Virus record (IMG/VR): IMGVR_UViG_3300024333_000012
Coordinates: 1-37,690 of that record
Origin: a virus
Length of the DNA: 37,690 nucleotides
Reading direction: 5' to 3' (one strand)
The notes under the pieces are model-generated. The model was not told the origin of the DNA. It ran no database searches and was given only the letters and a program-made list of their open reading frames with translations. Positions 29,981 to 37,327 of the stretch are shown piece by piece. Position 1 is the first letter of the stretch. Each line of letters starts with the position of its first letter. Both the position numbers and the translations under genes were made by a program.

Positions 29981-30312
29981 GGCCCGGGCTGCGTCTCTCC
30001 CGATAGGCTTTCCCCCTCCCTCAGTTTTTTTTTATTCCCTTCGAGTTCATTGATTTTGTCAATCAATTCAGCCATCAGGGAGGGGGAAAGTCTTTTCAGA
30101 ATGCCTTTATATGTCAGCATTCTCTTTAATCGGAAAGAGTACCATTTAAGATTCGGCTTCAGTGAATCCTCAATCATCATAGCCATTTGAATGATTTGAT
30201 CGGAGGGATTTGTCTGCTGTCTGGCTATCTCGTATAATTGGTACACATCAAAAGCCGATCTCTCGTAAAGTTTCAACTTCTTTCCAAATAATTCAATTTC
30301 GGCGGTTTTCAT
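29977..30312 (-). CDS. Tail assembly chaperone (gpG-like)
   Basis: A 111-residue helical protein (KLYERSAFDVYQLYEIARQQ, LKWYSFRLKRMLTYKGILK). It lies in the standard slot between tail-tube and tape-measure genes, where chaperones coat the tape measure before assembly. Near its end it contains a run of nine A on the minus strand that permits a -1 slip. A TGG start is not needed: the ATG at 30312 follows GGAGC. Confidence 0.7.
   Translation of the reverse strand: MKTAEIELFGKKLKLYERSAFDVYQLYEIARQQTNPSDQIIQMAMMIEDSLKPNLKWYSFRLKRMLTYKGILKRLSPSLMAELIDKINELEGNKKKLREGESLSGETQPGP
30025..30033 (-). promoter_or_regulatory. -1 frameshift slip site in the tail chaperone gene
   Basis: Nine consecutive A on the minus strand (codons AAA AAA AAA followed by CTG). 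Slipping back one base gives a frame that stays open for 86 codons and equals the downstream chaperone frame, whereas the original frame ends at 29977. This G/GT arrangement is a conserved feature of long-tailed phages. Confidence 0.7.
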
Positions 30313-30318
30313 GGCTCC

Positions 30319-30915
30319 TCACGAATTGGTTTCTGTCAGCGTCCCGGTTCCCTGGAATGTATAACTCACTTTCACCGCGTCCGCGCCCTTGACCTGCAAA
30401 GACGGATTCATGCCGGTTATTTTAACCGTACCGGAAAACGAGTCGGATGAGTTCATTGCCAGAACTACAGCGTAAGAACTCCCAACCGTCGGCCTGTTTG
30501 CTCCATCCGGAAGCATCCCTTCAAAAGTGCCCTCCCATTGGGTATGGCCTTCTGGAATAAATTCAGAAGTTGCACCAGAATTGGAGTCTGTCACTTCCCG
30601 GGTATCGCATTTTTGATTCAGTGTCCATCCGGTGATTGAGCAGGTTCTTTGAACCGTACCCCCGGAAGTGTAGGTTTGAGACGTTGCGGGCGATAGGGCG
30701 AACTGGAACGTGGTAGCCGAGACGGTGACTATATGCTGACTGTTAATGTCAGTCATGCCCAAAACGCCCCATATTTTAATCATGTCATTAACAGACAGAC
30801 CATGACCCGAGGCCGTCACGGTGATAGTTGACGTTCCGGACGCACCCGTTATGGAAGTTGATGCGCCATAAAGGAGAAATCCGGACGCGCCTGAATAAGT
30901 TGTTGTAGAGGCCAT
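30319..30915 (-). CDS. Tail tube protein paralogue with inserted E1-FCCH-like domain
   Basis: A 198-residue protein. Its C-terminal 110 residues align with the next gene (ITGWTLNQKCDTREVTDSNS, TSEFIPEGHTQWEGTFEGML, ADAVKVSYTFQGTGTLTETN), so it is a second copy of the tail-tube gene. Residues about 22-89 are an extra domain (GASGTSTITVTASGHGLSVN, GMTDIN, TSQTYTSGGTV) of the ubiquitin-activating E1 FCCH-like type that recurs in phage structural proteins. It may be a decorated minor tube subunit or a tail-tip ring. Confidence 0.65.
   Translation of the reverse strand: MASTTTYSGASGFLLYGASTSITGASGTSTITVTASGHGLSVNDMIKIWGVLGMTDINSQHIVTVSATTFQFALSPATSQTYTSGGTVQRTCSITGWTLNQKCDTREVTDSNSGATSEFIPEGHTQWEGTFEGMLPDGANRPTVGSSYAVVLAMNSSDSFSGTVKITGMNPSLQVKGADAVKVSYTFQGTGTLTETNS
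30649..30852 (-). repeat. Inserted FCCH-like domain (tail-tube copy)
   Basis: The segment encodes the GxSGTSTITVT ... VND ... GMT-x-IN ... TSQTYTSGG domain. It shares this pattern with the insertion in the head-closure gene at 35556-35765, while the rest of the two proteins is unrelated, so the domain moved between genes. Confidence 0.55.
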
Positions 30916-30925
30916 ATATCACCCC

Positions 30926-31315
30926 TTAACTGTTGGTCTCGGTCAGTGCGCCGGTTCCCTGGTATGTATAGGAAACCTTTATGGCATCGGTCCCCTTGAC
31001 CTGTGTAACAGCGGACTTACCGGTGATAATTGCAGAACCGCCAAACGTATGGCCGGATGCCATAGTCAGGACCAGGGCTGCCGCCGCAGCTCCCACCGTG
31101 AGAGTCGCTGTCCCATCCGCAAGCCATCCCTCAAAGGTTCCATCCCAGGAATAATGCCCTTCTGGAATGAACTCGGATGTTGTTGTGGAATTGGAATCCG
31201 TGACCTCCCGGACGTCTCCCTTGACATTCAGAGTCCACCCGGTGATTGATGCAACAGAGATTCCGCCTAAACTTACGTTCCCTGAGGCTCCGGAAAATGT
31301 TGCAGTTGAAGCCAT
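30926..31315 (-). CDS. Major tail tube protein
   Basis: A 129-residue protein, the plain paralogue of the previous gene (SITGWTLNVKGDVREVTDSN, TSEFIPEGHYSWDGTFEGWL). Small beta-sandwich tube subunits of this size polymerise into the tail tube. It lies immediately downstream of the tail terminator gene. Alternation between the two copies in one tube is possible. Confidence 0.65.
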   Translation of the reverse strand: MASTATFSGASGNVSLGGISVASITGWTLNVKGDVREVTDSNSTTTSEFIPEGHYSWDGTFEGWLADGTATLTVGAAAAALVLTMASGHTFGGSAIITGKSAVTQVKGTDAIKVSYTYQGTGALTETNS

Positions 31316-31319
31316 TTTT

Positions 31320-31709
31320 TTACCTGCCTTTCGATATTCTTGTTTTGTACTCTATGACCACTTGCCAGACATCGGTGTCTGGAATTTTTGTCTTTCTTGT
31401 TGTTCCCATTCTAAAACATAATACAACAGTATATCCAGTTACGGTCAAGGCCGCAAAATCGAACGCCGCGATGATCGCGGCTTCCAGAGTTTCAAGCTCC
31501 GAGAGAGTCTTCCCATATAGCGCGAACTGGAAATAATCCTCCTCGTAAATATTATTTGAACACCATGAAACGGGATTCGATATTGGGGAATAAACACAAT
31601 ACGGGCTTTTGGTATTGGGAGGAGCCTCTCCATAATAAAAATTTGTGGCAGACAGCCCTGTTACTGTAATGCCCTTATTATAAATTCCTGTTCTTAATGC
31701 CGAGTTCAT
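31320..31709 (-). CDS. Tail terminator protein (DUF3168-like)
   Basis: A 129-residue protein whose ATG overlaps the upstream gene by 4 nt. It has the tail-terminator layout: an N-terminal strand, a P-Y-x-V-Y-segment (SPYCVYSPIS), FQFALYGKTLSELETLEAAI and a C-terminal WQVVIEYKTRI. It caps the finished tail and joins it to the head. The position between gp10-like and tail-tube genes is exactly as expected. Confidence 0.7.
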   Translation of the reverse strand: MNSALRTGIYNKGITVTGLSATNFYYGEAPPNTKSPYCVYSPISNPVSWCSNNIYEEDYFQFALYGKTLSELETLEAAIIAAFDFAALTVTGYTVVLCFRMGTTRKTKIPDTDVWQVVIEYKTRISKGR

Positions 31710-32215
31710 AATTCCAAAATCTTTACAATTTCGTCTTTGTGGTCTAAATAAGCCGGTCTTAAATATGGAGAGGCCGGTATATTGACTTGATCCGTCAACA
31801 GATAATGAAATTTTAATTTCTTTTTCCCTACGTTCTGTGCAAGAAATTTCTGTCCGCTCTTTGAAGTCACCACAAAAAGCCCCTTAAAATCCCCCGCGCT
31901 CTTGGCATATTTAGCTTCTTTGGTCAATGGTATGGTCAGCATCTTGGAGCTTTTCTTGATAATTCCTCCGAATTCCTGCATGGCCGCATAGCCAACCTTT
32001 TTCCCGCCCGCGCCCACACCGGACCCGCCGGCTGAAATCCTTACGGTATCATCACCCACCATAAAATGAGTTATTGACCCCTGAAGATACCCTTGGTCAA
32101 CCGGACAGTAATATTTCGCCCAACGTTCGACCAGTTCCCCGGCCACGTTCAGCTTTGCCTTCATCCTCTCTTGGACAATGGCCTTCAGTTTTTCCTCGTC
32201 AATTTTGATTTCCAT
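31706..32215 (-). CDS. HK97 gp10-like neck/tail-completion protein
   Basis: A 169-residue protein with VGYAAMQEFGGIIKKSSKML and ASPYLRPAYLDHKDEIVKIL, the YAxxxEFG and YLRPA markers of the gp10-like neck family. It connects head and tail. The ATG has no ribosome site; instead a strong hairpin (32222-32251) ends 7 nt upstream, suggesting translational control or coupling. It is followed by the tail terminator with a 4-nt overlap. Confidence 0.75.
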   Translation of the reverse strand: MEIKIDEEKLKAIVQERMKAKLNVAGELVERWAKYYCPVDQGYLQGSITHFMVGDDTVRISAGGSGVGAGGKKVGYAAMQEFGGIIKKSSKMLTIPLTKEAKYAKSAGDFKGLFVVTSKSGQKFLAQNVGKKKLKFHYLLTDQVNIPASPYLRPAYLDHKDEIVKILEL

Positions 32216-32221
32216 AATAAT

Positions 32222-32251
32222 GCGGGGGAGGCCGCCGAAACCTCCCCCCGC
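32222..32251 (-). terminator. Strong GC hairpin between lysis cassette and neck gene
   Basis: GCGGGGGAGG and CCTCCCCCCGC pair over about 10 bp with a 9-nt loop. On the minus strand a short AT-rich stretch (ATTATTATGG) follows, too short for an efficient U-tract. It may attenuate transcription between the lysis genes and the tail genes, or mask the neck gene start, since the purine-rich arm contains the only GGAGG near that ATG. Confidence 0.5.
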
Positions 32252-32273
32252 GTTTACCCCGGAGGAGAGGGGG

Positions 32274-32597
32274 TTATTTCAGTTTGTCAACGGCGTTTCT
32301 GATACCAACCAGACCGAATACGCCCGCCAGACTGTAAATCAGATCATACGGCAGGGCAACATTGAGAGACTGGCACACGGCAACCGCCAGAACGACCCCG
32401 ACCGCCGCAAAGGTTTTCCACCCGTGATTCTCAGAAAGCTCCATAAGGGCCAGTCTCACGGCTCCAACGCCCAAAGCAGCCAAGGCCGCAAAAACAGATT
32501 CAGGCACTTGGACATTGAACACCGCCGGAACCAACACAACCACGACCAACAGCGCAGCCAGAATGTACGTCCGTTTTCCTTTGAGTTTTCCCAACAT
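32274..32597 (-). CDS. Holin-like membrane protein
   Basis: A 107-residue protein with GGAG upstream of its ATG. It has three hydrophobic segments (ILAALLVVVVLVPAVFNV; VFAALAALGVGAVRLAL; FAAVGVVLAVAVCQSLN) and a basic N-terminus (MLGKLKGKRTY) as in holins, which open the inner membrane to release endolysin at a set time. It follows spanin-like and endolysin genes, which supports the role. Confidence 0.6.
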   Translation of the reverse strand: MLGKLKGKRTYILAALLVVVVLVPAVFNVQVPESVFAALAALGVGAVRLALMELSENHGWKTFAAVGVVLAVAVCQSLNVALPYDLIYSLAGVFGLVGIRNAVDKLK

Positions 32598-32614
32598 TTT
32601 TTCTCCTTCTGGGG

Positions 32615-33103
32615 TTAATGAGTGATTGTTTCCAATGCTCCAAACAGAGTCAGCGCGGCAATAGACCCGACCGCCGCGCCCGTCCAGAACTTTGATTCCG
32701 GTTTATTCGCTTCCAAAATCTCTTTTTTAATCTGATCCATCAGAACTTTTTCGCCGGCAGGAAACCAGATCGAATCAGACAAAGCCTTCGCCGGAGCAAC
32801 AGAATAAGATTTAACCAGCGATCTTACCTCTCCGAACATTGTTGATTGTTCAAATATCTTTTCGGAAACTACTGTTTCAGGTTCAGTTTCATCCTCAATG
32901 ATTGCATATTCCGTGTCTGGTTTTGCGCTTATTTGCACAAACTTGATTTTCTGCAAATATACCGTGTCCGGCTTTGCAGGAACCGGAACAAGCTGCGGGA
33001 CAGGCACTTCAATCTTGATCTCTCTTGGTCTGGAGAAATACAGTACGGCAAACACCAGGGAAAGAGCAGACAAAAGAATGATTACAAAACTCGTTATCTT
33101 CAC
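32615..33103 (-). CDS. Spanin-like protein with N- and C-terminal membrane segments
   Basis: A 162-residue protein. An N-terminal helix (SFVIILLSALSLVFAVLYF), a Pro-rich linker (KIEVPVPQLVPVPAKPDTVY), helical middle with EKIFEQ and a C-terminal hydrophobic stretch (TGAAVGSIAALTLFGALE) suggest a protein spanning the periplasm. Its place in the lysis cassette suggests an envelope-disrupting (spanin-type) role. No sequence family is certain. Confidence 0.45.
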   Translation of the reverse strand: MKITSFVIILLSALSLVFAVLYFSRPREIKIEVPVPQLVPVPAKPDTVYLQKIKFVQISAKPDTEYAIIEDETEPETVVSEKIFEQSTMFGEVRSLVKSYSVAPAKALSDSIWFPAGEKVLMDQIKKEILEANKPESKFWTGAAVGSIAALTLFGALETITH

Positions 33104-33525
33104 GGCTCCCCCGAAAATGGATCATTGAAGCAGATAAAATCTTTTCTGTTTGAAATCGGCCTCATTCTTATAAAGGCGTTTTGTTCTTTTGCATCGTCAA
33201 GATCGTTCGTTTTAGACCCACCGCCTCCAGCTTCGAGCATTTCAACGGCATTCAAACATATTCCAATATGAGTGGCCCTTTCCTGCCTTCCGAAAAACGC
33301 CAAACATCCAACAACGGGTTTTTCGACTTTCGGGAATCTCCTCATTAATCCGTCCGCCGTGTCATCTGAATCATTTTCCATGTGTCCGACAGACTTCAGC
33401 ATTTCATTCGCCAGACCCGAACAGTCAAAACCCTCCATTGGATCATCCCCACCCCATTTATAGGGCAGACCTATGAAACGCTTGATATATTCCACCGCTA
33501 TCTGAGCAGAAACCTCGTACCTCAC
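33100..33525 (-). CDS. NlpC/P60 peptidoglycan endopeptidase (endolysin)
   Basis: A 141-residue enzyme of the NlpC/P60 cysteine peptidase family that cuts the peptide stems of peptidoglycan. The catalytic Cys is in GFDCSGLA (about residue 34), the His in THIGICL (about 86), and a third polar residue follows. PYKWGG marks the usual N-terminal start of the domain. It begins at a GTG that overlaps the upstream stop (GTGA). There is no signal peptide, so release depends on the holin. It is the lytic enzyme of the cassette. Confidence 0.8.
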   Translation of the reverse strand: MRYEVSAQIAVEYIKRFIGLPYKWGGDDPMEGFDCSGLANEMLKSVGHMENDSDDTADGLMRRFPKVEKPVVGCLAFFGRQERATHIGICLNAVEMLEAGGGGSKTNDLDDAKEQNAFIRMRPISNRKDFICFNDPFSGEP

Positions 33526-33830
33526 CTTGAATCCTTTATGTGTTGTTTTAGCATTTCTTTTATTGCGTCTGTATTGTCTTTTATTCGTGGCATATCAGCA
33601 ACAGCCTTTTCAACTTCCCTCATTCTCGCTTCGTGGTCTTTTAACATTTCGTGATCTGTCTCATATTTGTTTGACCTGGCCCCCACGCTGAAAATTAGAT
33701 TGACAATCAAAAGCGTCACAGTGACAATGACCCCCGCACCTATTCCGAATTTTACATGGTCCGGCCTCATGCCCTGTATCTGAACATGAGTCCCCCCGTT
33801 TCCGTCTGATACAACCTTTGGAATGTTCAT
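33522..33830 (-). CDS. Membrane-anchored coiled-coil protein of the lysis cassette
   Basis: A 102-residue protein with AAGG upstream. A short N-terminal region precedes one transmembrane helix (FGIGAGVIVTVTLLIVNLIF) and a coiled coil (DHEMLKDHEARMREVEKAVA). The plan resembles hemolysin XhlA-like or i-spanin proteins that work with holins. It overlaps the endolysin by 4 nt. Confidence 0.5.
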   Translation of the reverse strand: MNIPKVVSDGNGGTHVQIQGMRPDHVKFGIGAGVIVTVTLLIVNLIFSVGARSNKYETDHEMLKDHEARMREVEKAVADMPRIKDNTDAIKEMLKQHIKDSR

Positions 33831-33840
33831 GTTTTGCCTT

Positions 33841-35259
33841 TTAGTAATGTATAATTTGAGCGAAAATCATCCCGTCCTTAACGGTAAAATCCGACGCATC
33901 AGTAATACAGCGTATTTGTAAAATATATTTATCGCCGTAATTTATATTTTTATCATACCCCAAAAATGTGAAACCAACATAATTAGATGCGCCGGTCGTG
34001 GTTTTTCTGTCCTTGGAAAGCACCCCGGCGTTGTCGGTTACGTTAAACATTCTTAATTCGAAATCTTTGGTGTTCGCCCCAGAACCGGTGACCCGGCATT
34101 GGAAAAGAACGTGCGGCTCCCCGGAACCGGTATAAATTATCGTATCATTGTTTACCGTGAAATAATCTTTATCCAAATACCCAAAAAGACTATCTATTGA
34201 ATTTGTGACCTGATACCATGTTGAATCTGCTCCAATATCTATCAATACGGAAGAGTCTTCGAACGCAGCAAATAAGTGAGCCGGTGTTTGTTGTTCAATA
34301 TGATCCGTAAACAGCATTATCCCTGTTGTTAGAGAATCCGGCAATGTGGAACTTATTGATGGAATCCCGACCGCAGAAGTAACCAGCACACCGTCATTTG
34401 CTGTTGTTATTTCTCCGATAACATTTTCTGCCGAGCTGTAAAGAATCCTATTTACCGCAGTTACTGAAGGATATGTGGCAGATGTCCACGCGGGCGTGTT
34501 GCTCGTACCCATTCGAATGAGAGTTCCCTCTAATCCTGGCGCAAGATTTCCCCATGTATTAACAGCCGATCCATACGCAAAAGCCCCCATTGGAACCGTG
34601 TCCGGATAAGTTGCGGTGGTCCATCCGGGATTTGCAGAGGAACCGCCGCTTTTAAGGTGCTGTTTCGCAGTTCCCGGAACTGTTGCATTTATCGCAGCAG
34701 TTCCCCGGCCTATTAATACTCCTCTGTCACTGAGAGTCACCGCCCCCGTTCCGCCATTGGAAACCAAAACATAATTGCTTACACCGGATGTAAGATCAAC
34801 ATACCCCCAGGCCGGGGAATTGCCTGTGCCTGTGTTGCTTAAGTATTGAACAGGAATGACGCTTTTGGGAAGAACAACCAAAGAATCAGCTGTCTTCGCA
34901 TATAGCAGATCCCCCTGGGAAATACTTGTCGGTACGATATAAGAAGACGTATCGAGATTTGTTCCGTCCGATATGAGTATTTTCCCGGCCAGCCCCGAGA
35001 CTGTTGGAAAGGTTGATGTAGACCATGCCGGGACAGTATCGGTCCCGGCGGAAATCAAAATCGTTCCGGCTGCGCCGTTTGGGATCAACCTGATGGACTG
35101 CGAACCATTGCCAACAAGAAGATACCCTTCGGTCAGGTATGATCTGCCCGTGCCGCCCTTTGTTACAGGCACGGTTCCCCTCAACCTTCCAATGTCAAGC
35201 TGTGCAAAAACAGAACAGGTTGAAACCAAAAAAAGAAATATGTATTTAAAAATCCTCAT
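33841..35259 (-). CDS. Repetitive secreted fibre-like structural protein
   Basis: A 472-residue protein with a Sec-type N-terminus (MRIFKYIFLFLVSTCSVFAQ) and repeated tail-fibre units of the pattern G-T-x-x-x-x-x-x-P-A-W (GTDTVPAWSTSTFP, GTGNSPAWGYVDL, GTSNTPAWTSATYP). The C-terminal 150 residues are a beta-rich globular head (TGIMLFTDHIEQQTPAHLFA on). Such repeats occur in phage fibres and decoration proteins. It may be a head fibre, a second receptor-binding protein, or an exported surface protein; the ATGA overlap links it to the small gene before it. Confidence 0.6.
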   Translation of the reverse strand: MRIFKYIFLFLVSTCSVFAQLDIGRLRGTVPVTKGGTGRSYLTEGYLLVGNGSQSIRLIPNGAAGTILISAGTDTVPAWSTSTFPTVSGLAGKILISDGTNLDTSSYIVPTSISQGDLLYAKTADSLVVLPKSVIPVQYLSNTGTGNSPAWGYVDLTSGVSNYVLVSNGGTGAVTLSDRGVLIGRGTAAINATVPGTAKQHLKSGGSSANPGWTTATYPDTVPMGAFAYGSAVNTWGNLAPGLEGTLIRMGTSNTPAWTSATYPSVTAVNRILYSSAENVIGEITTANDGVLVTSAVGIPSISSTLPDSLTTGIMLFTDHIEQQTPAHLFAAFEDSSVLIDIGADSTWYQVTNSIDSLFGYLDKDYFTVNNDTIIYTGSGEPHVLFQCRVTGSGANTKDFELRMFNVTDNAGVLSKDRKTTTGASNYVGFTFLGYDKNINYGDKYILQIRCITDASDFTVKDGMIFAQIIHY

Positions 35260-35462
35260 TTGACCTTTTTGGGTTTTTTAAATTCCTTTTCAAACTTTGG
35301 CGGTTCGGTGGCCGTCACAGTTTCCACCAAATAGCCCAATGCTCTTAGGTGATTGGCAAGCGCGAAATTATCCGTATCAAATAATCCCTCTGAATTAAAT
35401 TTTACCACTTGTCCGCCCGGGTCAAGGGCTTCATTCCCCGGTATGGATTTAGCTCTAAACAT
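35256..35462 (-). CDS. Small head-region protein, HeH/LEM-like module
   Basis: A 68-residue protein with GAGGGG before the ATG. Its middle (LFDTDNFALANHLRALGY) matches a module also present in the gene at 37080-37310 (FFETDDETVIQRLKELGF), so the two small genes are likely related. The tail is basic (KKPKKVK). Function unknown, possibly a small DNA or protein adapter in the head. Confidence 0.5.
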   Translation of the reverse strand: MFRAKSIPGNEALDPGGQVVKFNSEGLFDTDNFALANHLRALGYLVETVTATEPPKFEKEFKKPKKVK

Positions 35463-35468
35463 ATCCCC

Positions 35469-36020
35469 TCAAATCTGGACTGGTACGCAGTCCATTTGCA
35501 TGAATTCGTTCTGTAAATGCGGATCATCCACAAAAACAATGTCCCAAAGATAACATTTAGAAACAGACCCACCGCTTGTATATGTCTGTGATGTTGATTG
35601 AGAAATTGTAAACGTGGTCGTCAATGGAACCGTTAAAATTGTATATACATTGTTTATATTCGTCATCCCCGCCACAGATGAAATCCTAACCCTGTCATTT
35701 ACTAAAAATCCATGTGCTGCGGATGTAGTTACAGTAATAGTGCTGGTTCCGGAAGCCCCCGATATGTTTGCAGCCGTGCCGTACGTTTTCCCTATTCTGT
35801 CCCTCTCGTTGATCGTTGTCAAATAAGAACAGTAAAACCGATGAGTCGCGTCTACTTCCCTACGCTCATTTCCGGTCCGTTCCCTACCCGACAGTGCCCT
35901 GATTCTTCCGGACAAAGAAGAAACCTGCACCGCCCAGGTAGAGGCATCTGCCCCTCCCGCGTCAACCGCAGCGGTATATCTCTGAGTAAAAAATCCGGAT
36001 GTGAAAAAATCAGTTATCAC
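35469..36020 (-). CDS. Head-closure (stopper) protein with inserted FCCH-like domain
   Basis: A 183-residue protein. The first 80 residues (QRYTAAVDAGGADASTWAVQ, LSGRIRALSGRERTGNE, THRFYCSYLTTINERDRIG) and the last (LWDIVFVDDPHLQNEFMQMD) read like the head-closure/stopper family, which seals the neck. In between, residues about 86-155 (GASGTSTITVTTSAAHGFL, GMTNINN, TSQTYTSGGSV) are an extra E1-FCCH-like domain matching the one in the tail-tube paralogue. It overlaps the adaptor gene by 4 nt. Confidence 0.65.
   Translation of the reverse strand: MITDFFTSGFFTQRYTAAVDAGGADASTWAVQVSSLSGRIRALSGRERTGNERREVDATHRFYCSYLTTINERDRIGKTYGTAANISGASGTSTITVTTSAAHGFLVNDRVRISSVAGMTNINNVYTILTVPLTTTFTISQSTSQTYTSGGSVSKCYLWDIVFVDDPHLQNEFMQMDCVPVQI
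35556..35765 (-). repeat. Inserted FCCH-like domain (head-closure copy)
   Basis: This segment encodes the same kind of domain as 30649-30852 in the tail-tube paralogue: G-A-S-G-T-S-T-I-T-V-T start, HGF-x-VND-x-V/I, GMT-x-IN and TSQTYTSGG end. It is placed inside a loop of the stopper protein, which implies domain insertion by recombination. Confidence 0.55.
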
Positions 36021-36580
36021 CGATAAACCTTTTTCCAGGGAGAGCCTTCTTTTAAAAGCTCTTGAGGATATGATCCCAAATGACTATACGTTATCGAATG
36101 ATCCCCCAGGCTTTCGGACTGCACGCCCTTCCAGGTTCTTGTGTCGAGATTAAACCCTATCAATTTTGAAATCCACAATTGAATCCCGGCTGGGAATTGG
36201 ACCCGCGTTATAGTTACCGCCTCCCCCGCGTCCTCACTGGTCAATGTTTCGCCAGTTGCCAATGTCAAGGTCCCCGCAACAACGGTATCAACGGCGTATA
36301 TCCCGTCATTCCGTGCGCTTCCATCAACGTCTATGTCTATCGAGTCTGTAAAATCCGCATCGACAAAACCCGAATCAGAATCCGTTATTGTAGCAGGAGT
36401 TCCTGAAACAAACGCAATTGTGGAAGCCTGATAGTAAATATCGTTAATATGAAATCTGTTTTTCAGATATTCAACAGACCAGCTCTGGATTTTTGGAATT
36501 AGAGCATCTATTACAGTATCGTAATCTGTTGATGTTATTTGGAGCAGTGTTTTCACTGTTGTGCGGGTTATGATTGCCAT
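36017..36580 (-). CDS. Head-tail adaptor (gp6/gp15-like) with inserted Ig-like domain
   Basis: A 187-residue protein that would join the portal to the stopper. The helical N-terminus (TVKTLLQITSTDYDTVIDAL, KIQSWSVEYLKNRF) and C-terminus (IQLWISKLIGFNLDTRTWKG, ITYSHLGSYPQELL) together make the usual small adaptor. Residues about 53-127 (FVSGTPATITDSDSGFVDAD, DDGIYAVDTV-like, GTLTLATGETLTSEDAGEAV) form a beta-sandwich typical of phage Ig-like insertions. It overlaps the stopper gene by 4 nt. Confidence 0.65.
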   Translation of the reverse strand: MAIITRTTVKTLLQITSTDYDTVIDALIPKIQSWSVEYLKNRFHINDIYYQASTIAFVSGTPATITDSDSGFVDADFTDSIDIDVDGSARNDGIYAVDTVVAGTLTLATGETLTSEDAGEAVTITRVQFPAGIQLWISKLIGFNLDTRTWKGVQSESLGDHSITYSHLGSYPQELLKEGSPWKKVYR

Positions 36581-36588
36581 AAGGCCAC

Positions 36589-37083
36589 CTACAGTCTGGG
36601 CGCATCCGGAACGATACGGATATTTATATATGTTGTTACACTATCCGTATCTGTACCGCCCTTTTTTATGGCAAATCTTAGTCCGTCAAATATTGGGAAT
36701 TGAGTCCATAGAGTATCCACTACAAAAACTTTCCAAGTGGATGTTGCCGTTAACGGGAATGTACCAACCCTATGACTGTCTATTGCAGATGCAGCATAAA
36801 CAGTAGCCCCCTCAAGTAGCTTATATAGCAATCCGTATACCTCAATGCTCAGCGTATCGGTGACATCCGTCGCAGTGCAGTTCCCTTTTATCTGCACATC
36901 AACAGGCCCATAATATTTTTGTTTCCCGATTGATGCGGAATTGGACGCATTAAAATAAATGTCCTTTGTTATTCTCGTTCTTGTTGAAAGTGTGTCCTTA
37001 TCAGAGGCTTTTGGAATGTCCACAAATTGAGCGAACAGCCCGGAAGCGGAAAGACACAATAAAAAAATGATTATTTGTTTCAT
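36589..37083 (-). CDS. Exported or virion beta-rich protein with signal peptide
   Basis: A 164-residue protein starting with a clear Sec signal (MKQIIIFLLCLSASGLFAQ). The rest is beta-rich (DKDTLSTRTRITKDIYFNAS, GLLYKLLEGATVYAAS, FDGLRFAIKKGGTDTDSVTT). No family is recognised. A signal peptide within the head operon is unusual: it is either a secreted protein caught in the structural operon or a virion part whose signal is processed. Confidence 0.5.
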   Translation of the reverse strand: MKQIIIFLLCLSASGLFAQFVDIPKASDKDTLSTRTRITKDIYFNASNSASIGKQKYYGPVDVQIKGNCTATDVTDTLSIEVYGLLYKLLEGATVYAASAIDSHRVGTFPLTATSTWKVFVVDTLWTQFPIFDGLRFAIKKGGTDTDSVTTYINIRIVPDAPRL

Positions 37084-37310
37084 TGTACCCTCTTTGGTCT
37101 TCCTTTTTTCTTTGGTTCGATCACTTGAATTGGTTCCGATGGTATCTCCTGAATTGATTCCAGTCCTCTTTTGTTCTCCTCAATAAAACCGAGTTCTTTC
37201 AGCCTTTGAATAACGGTCTCGTCATCGGTCTCAAAAAATCCGTCCGTAGGTCTGGCAATAGCCTTCCCCTTTTGAGGGTCCCAAACGACCGCGTTTAATT
37301 TGATTTTCAT
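37080..37310 (-). CDS. Small head-region protein, HeH/LEM-like module
   Basis: A 76-residue protein with GGAGG before its ATG (37310). The module FFETDDETVIQRLKELGFIE is related to the one in 35256-35462, and a Pro/Lys-rich tail (PKKKGRPKR) follows. The ATGA overlap with the signal-peptide gene implies co-translation. Function unknown. Confidence 0.55.
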   Translation of the reverse strand: MKIKLNAVVWDPQKGKAIARPTDGFFETDDETVIQRLKELGFIEENKRGLESIQEIPSEPIQVIEPKKKGRPKRVQ

Positions 37311-37327
37311 TTCTCCTCCTGGGTGAT

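Noticed and set aside
30649-35765. Long direct repeat from an assembly error
   Set aside because: The two FCCH-like segments resemble each other in protein pattern but differ widely in DNA, so they are old domain copies, not a misassembly.
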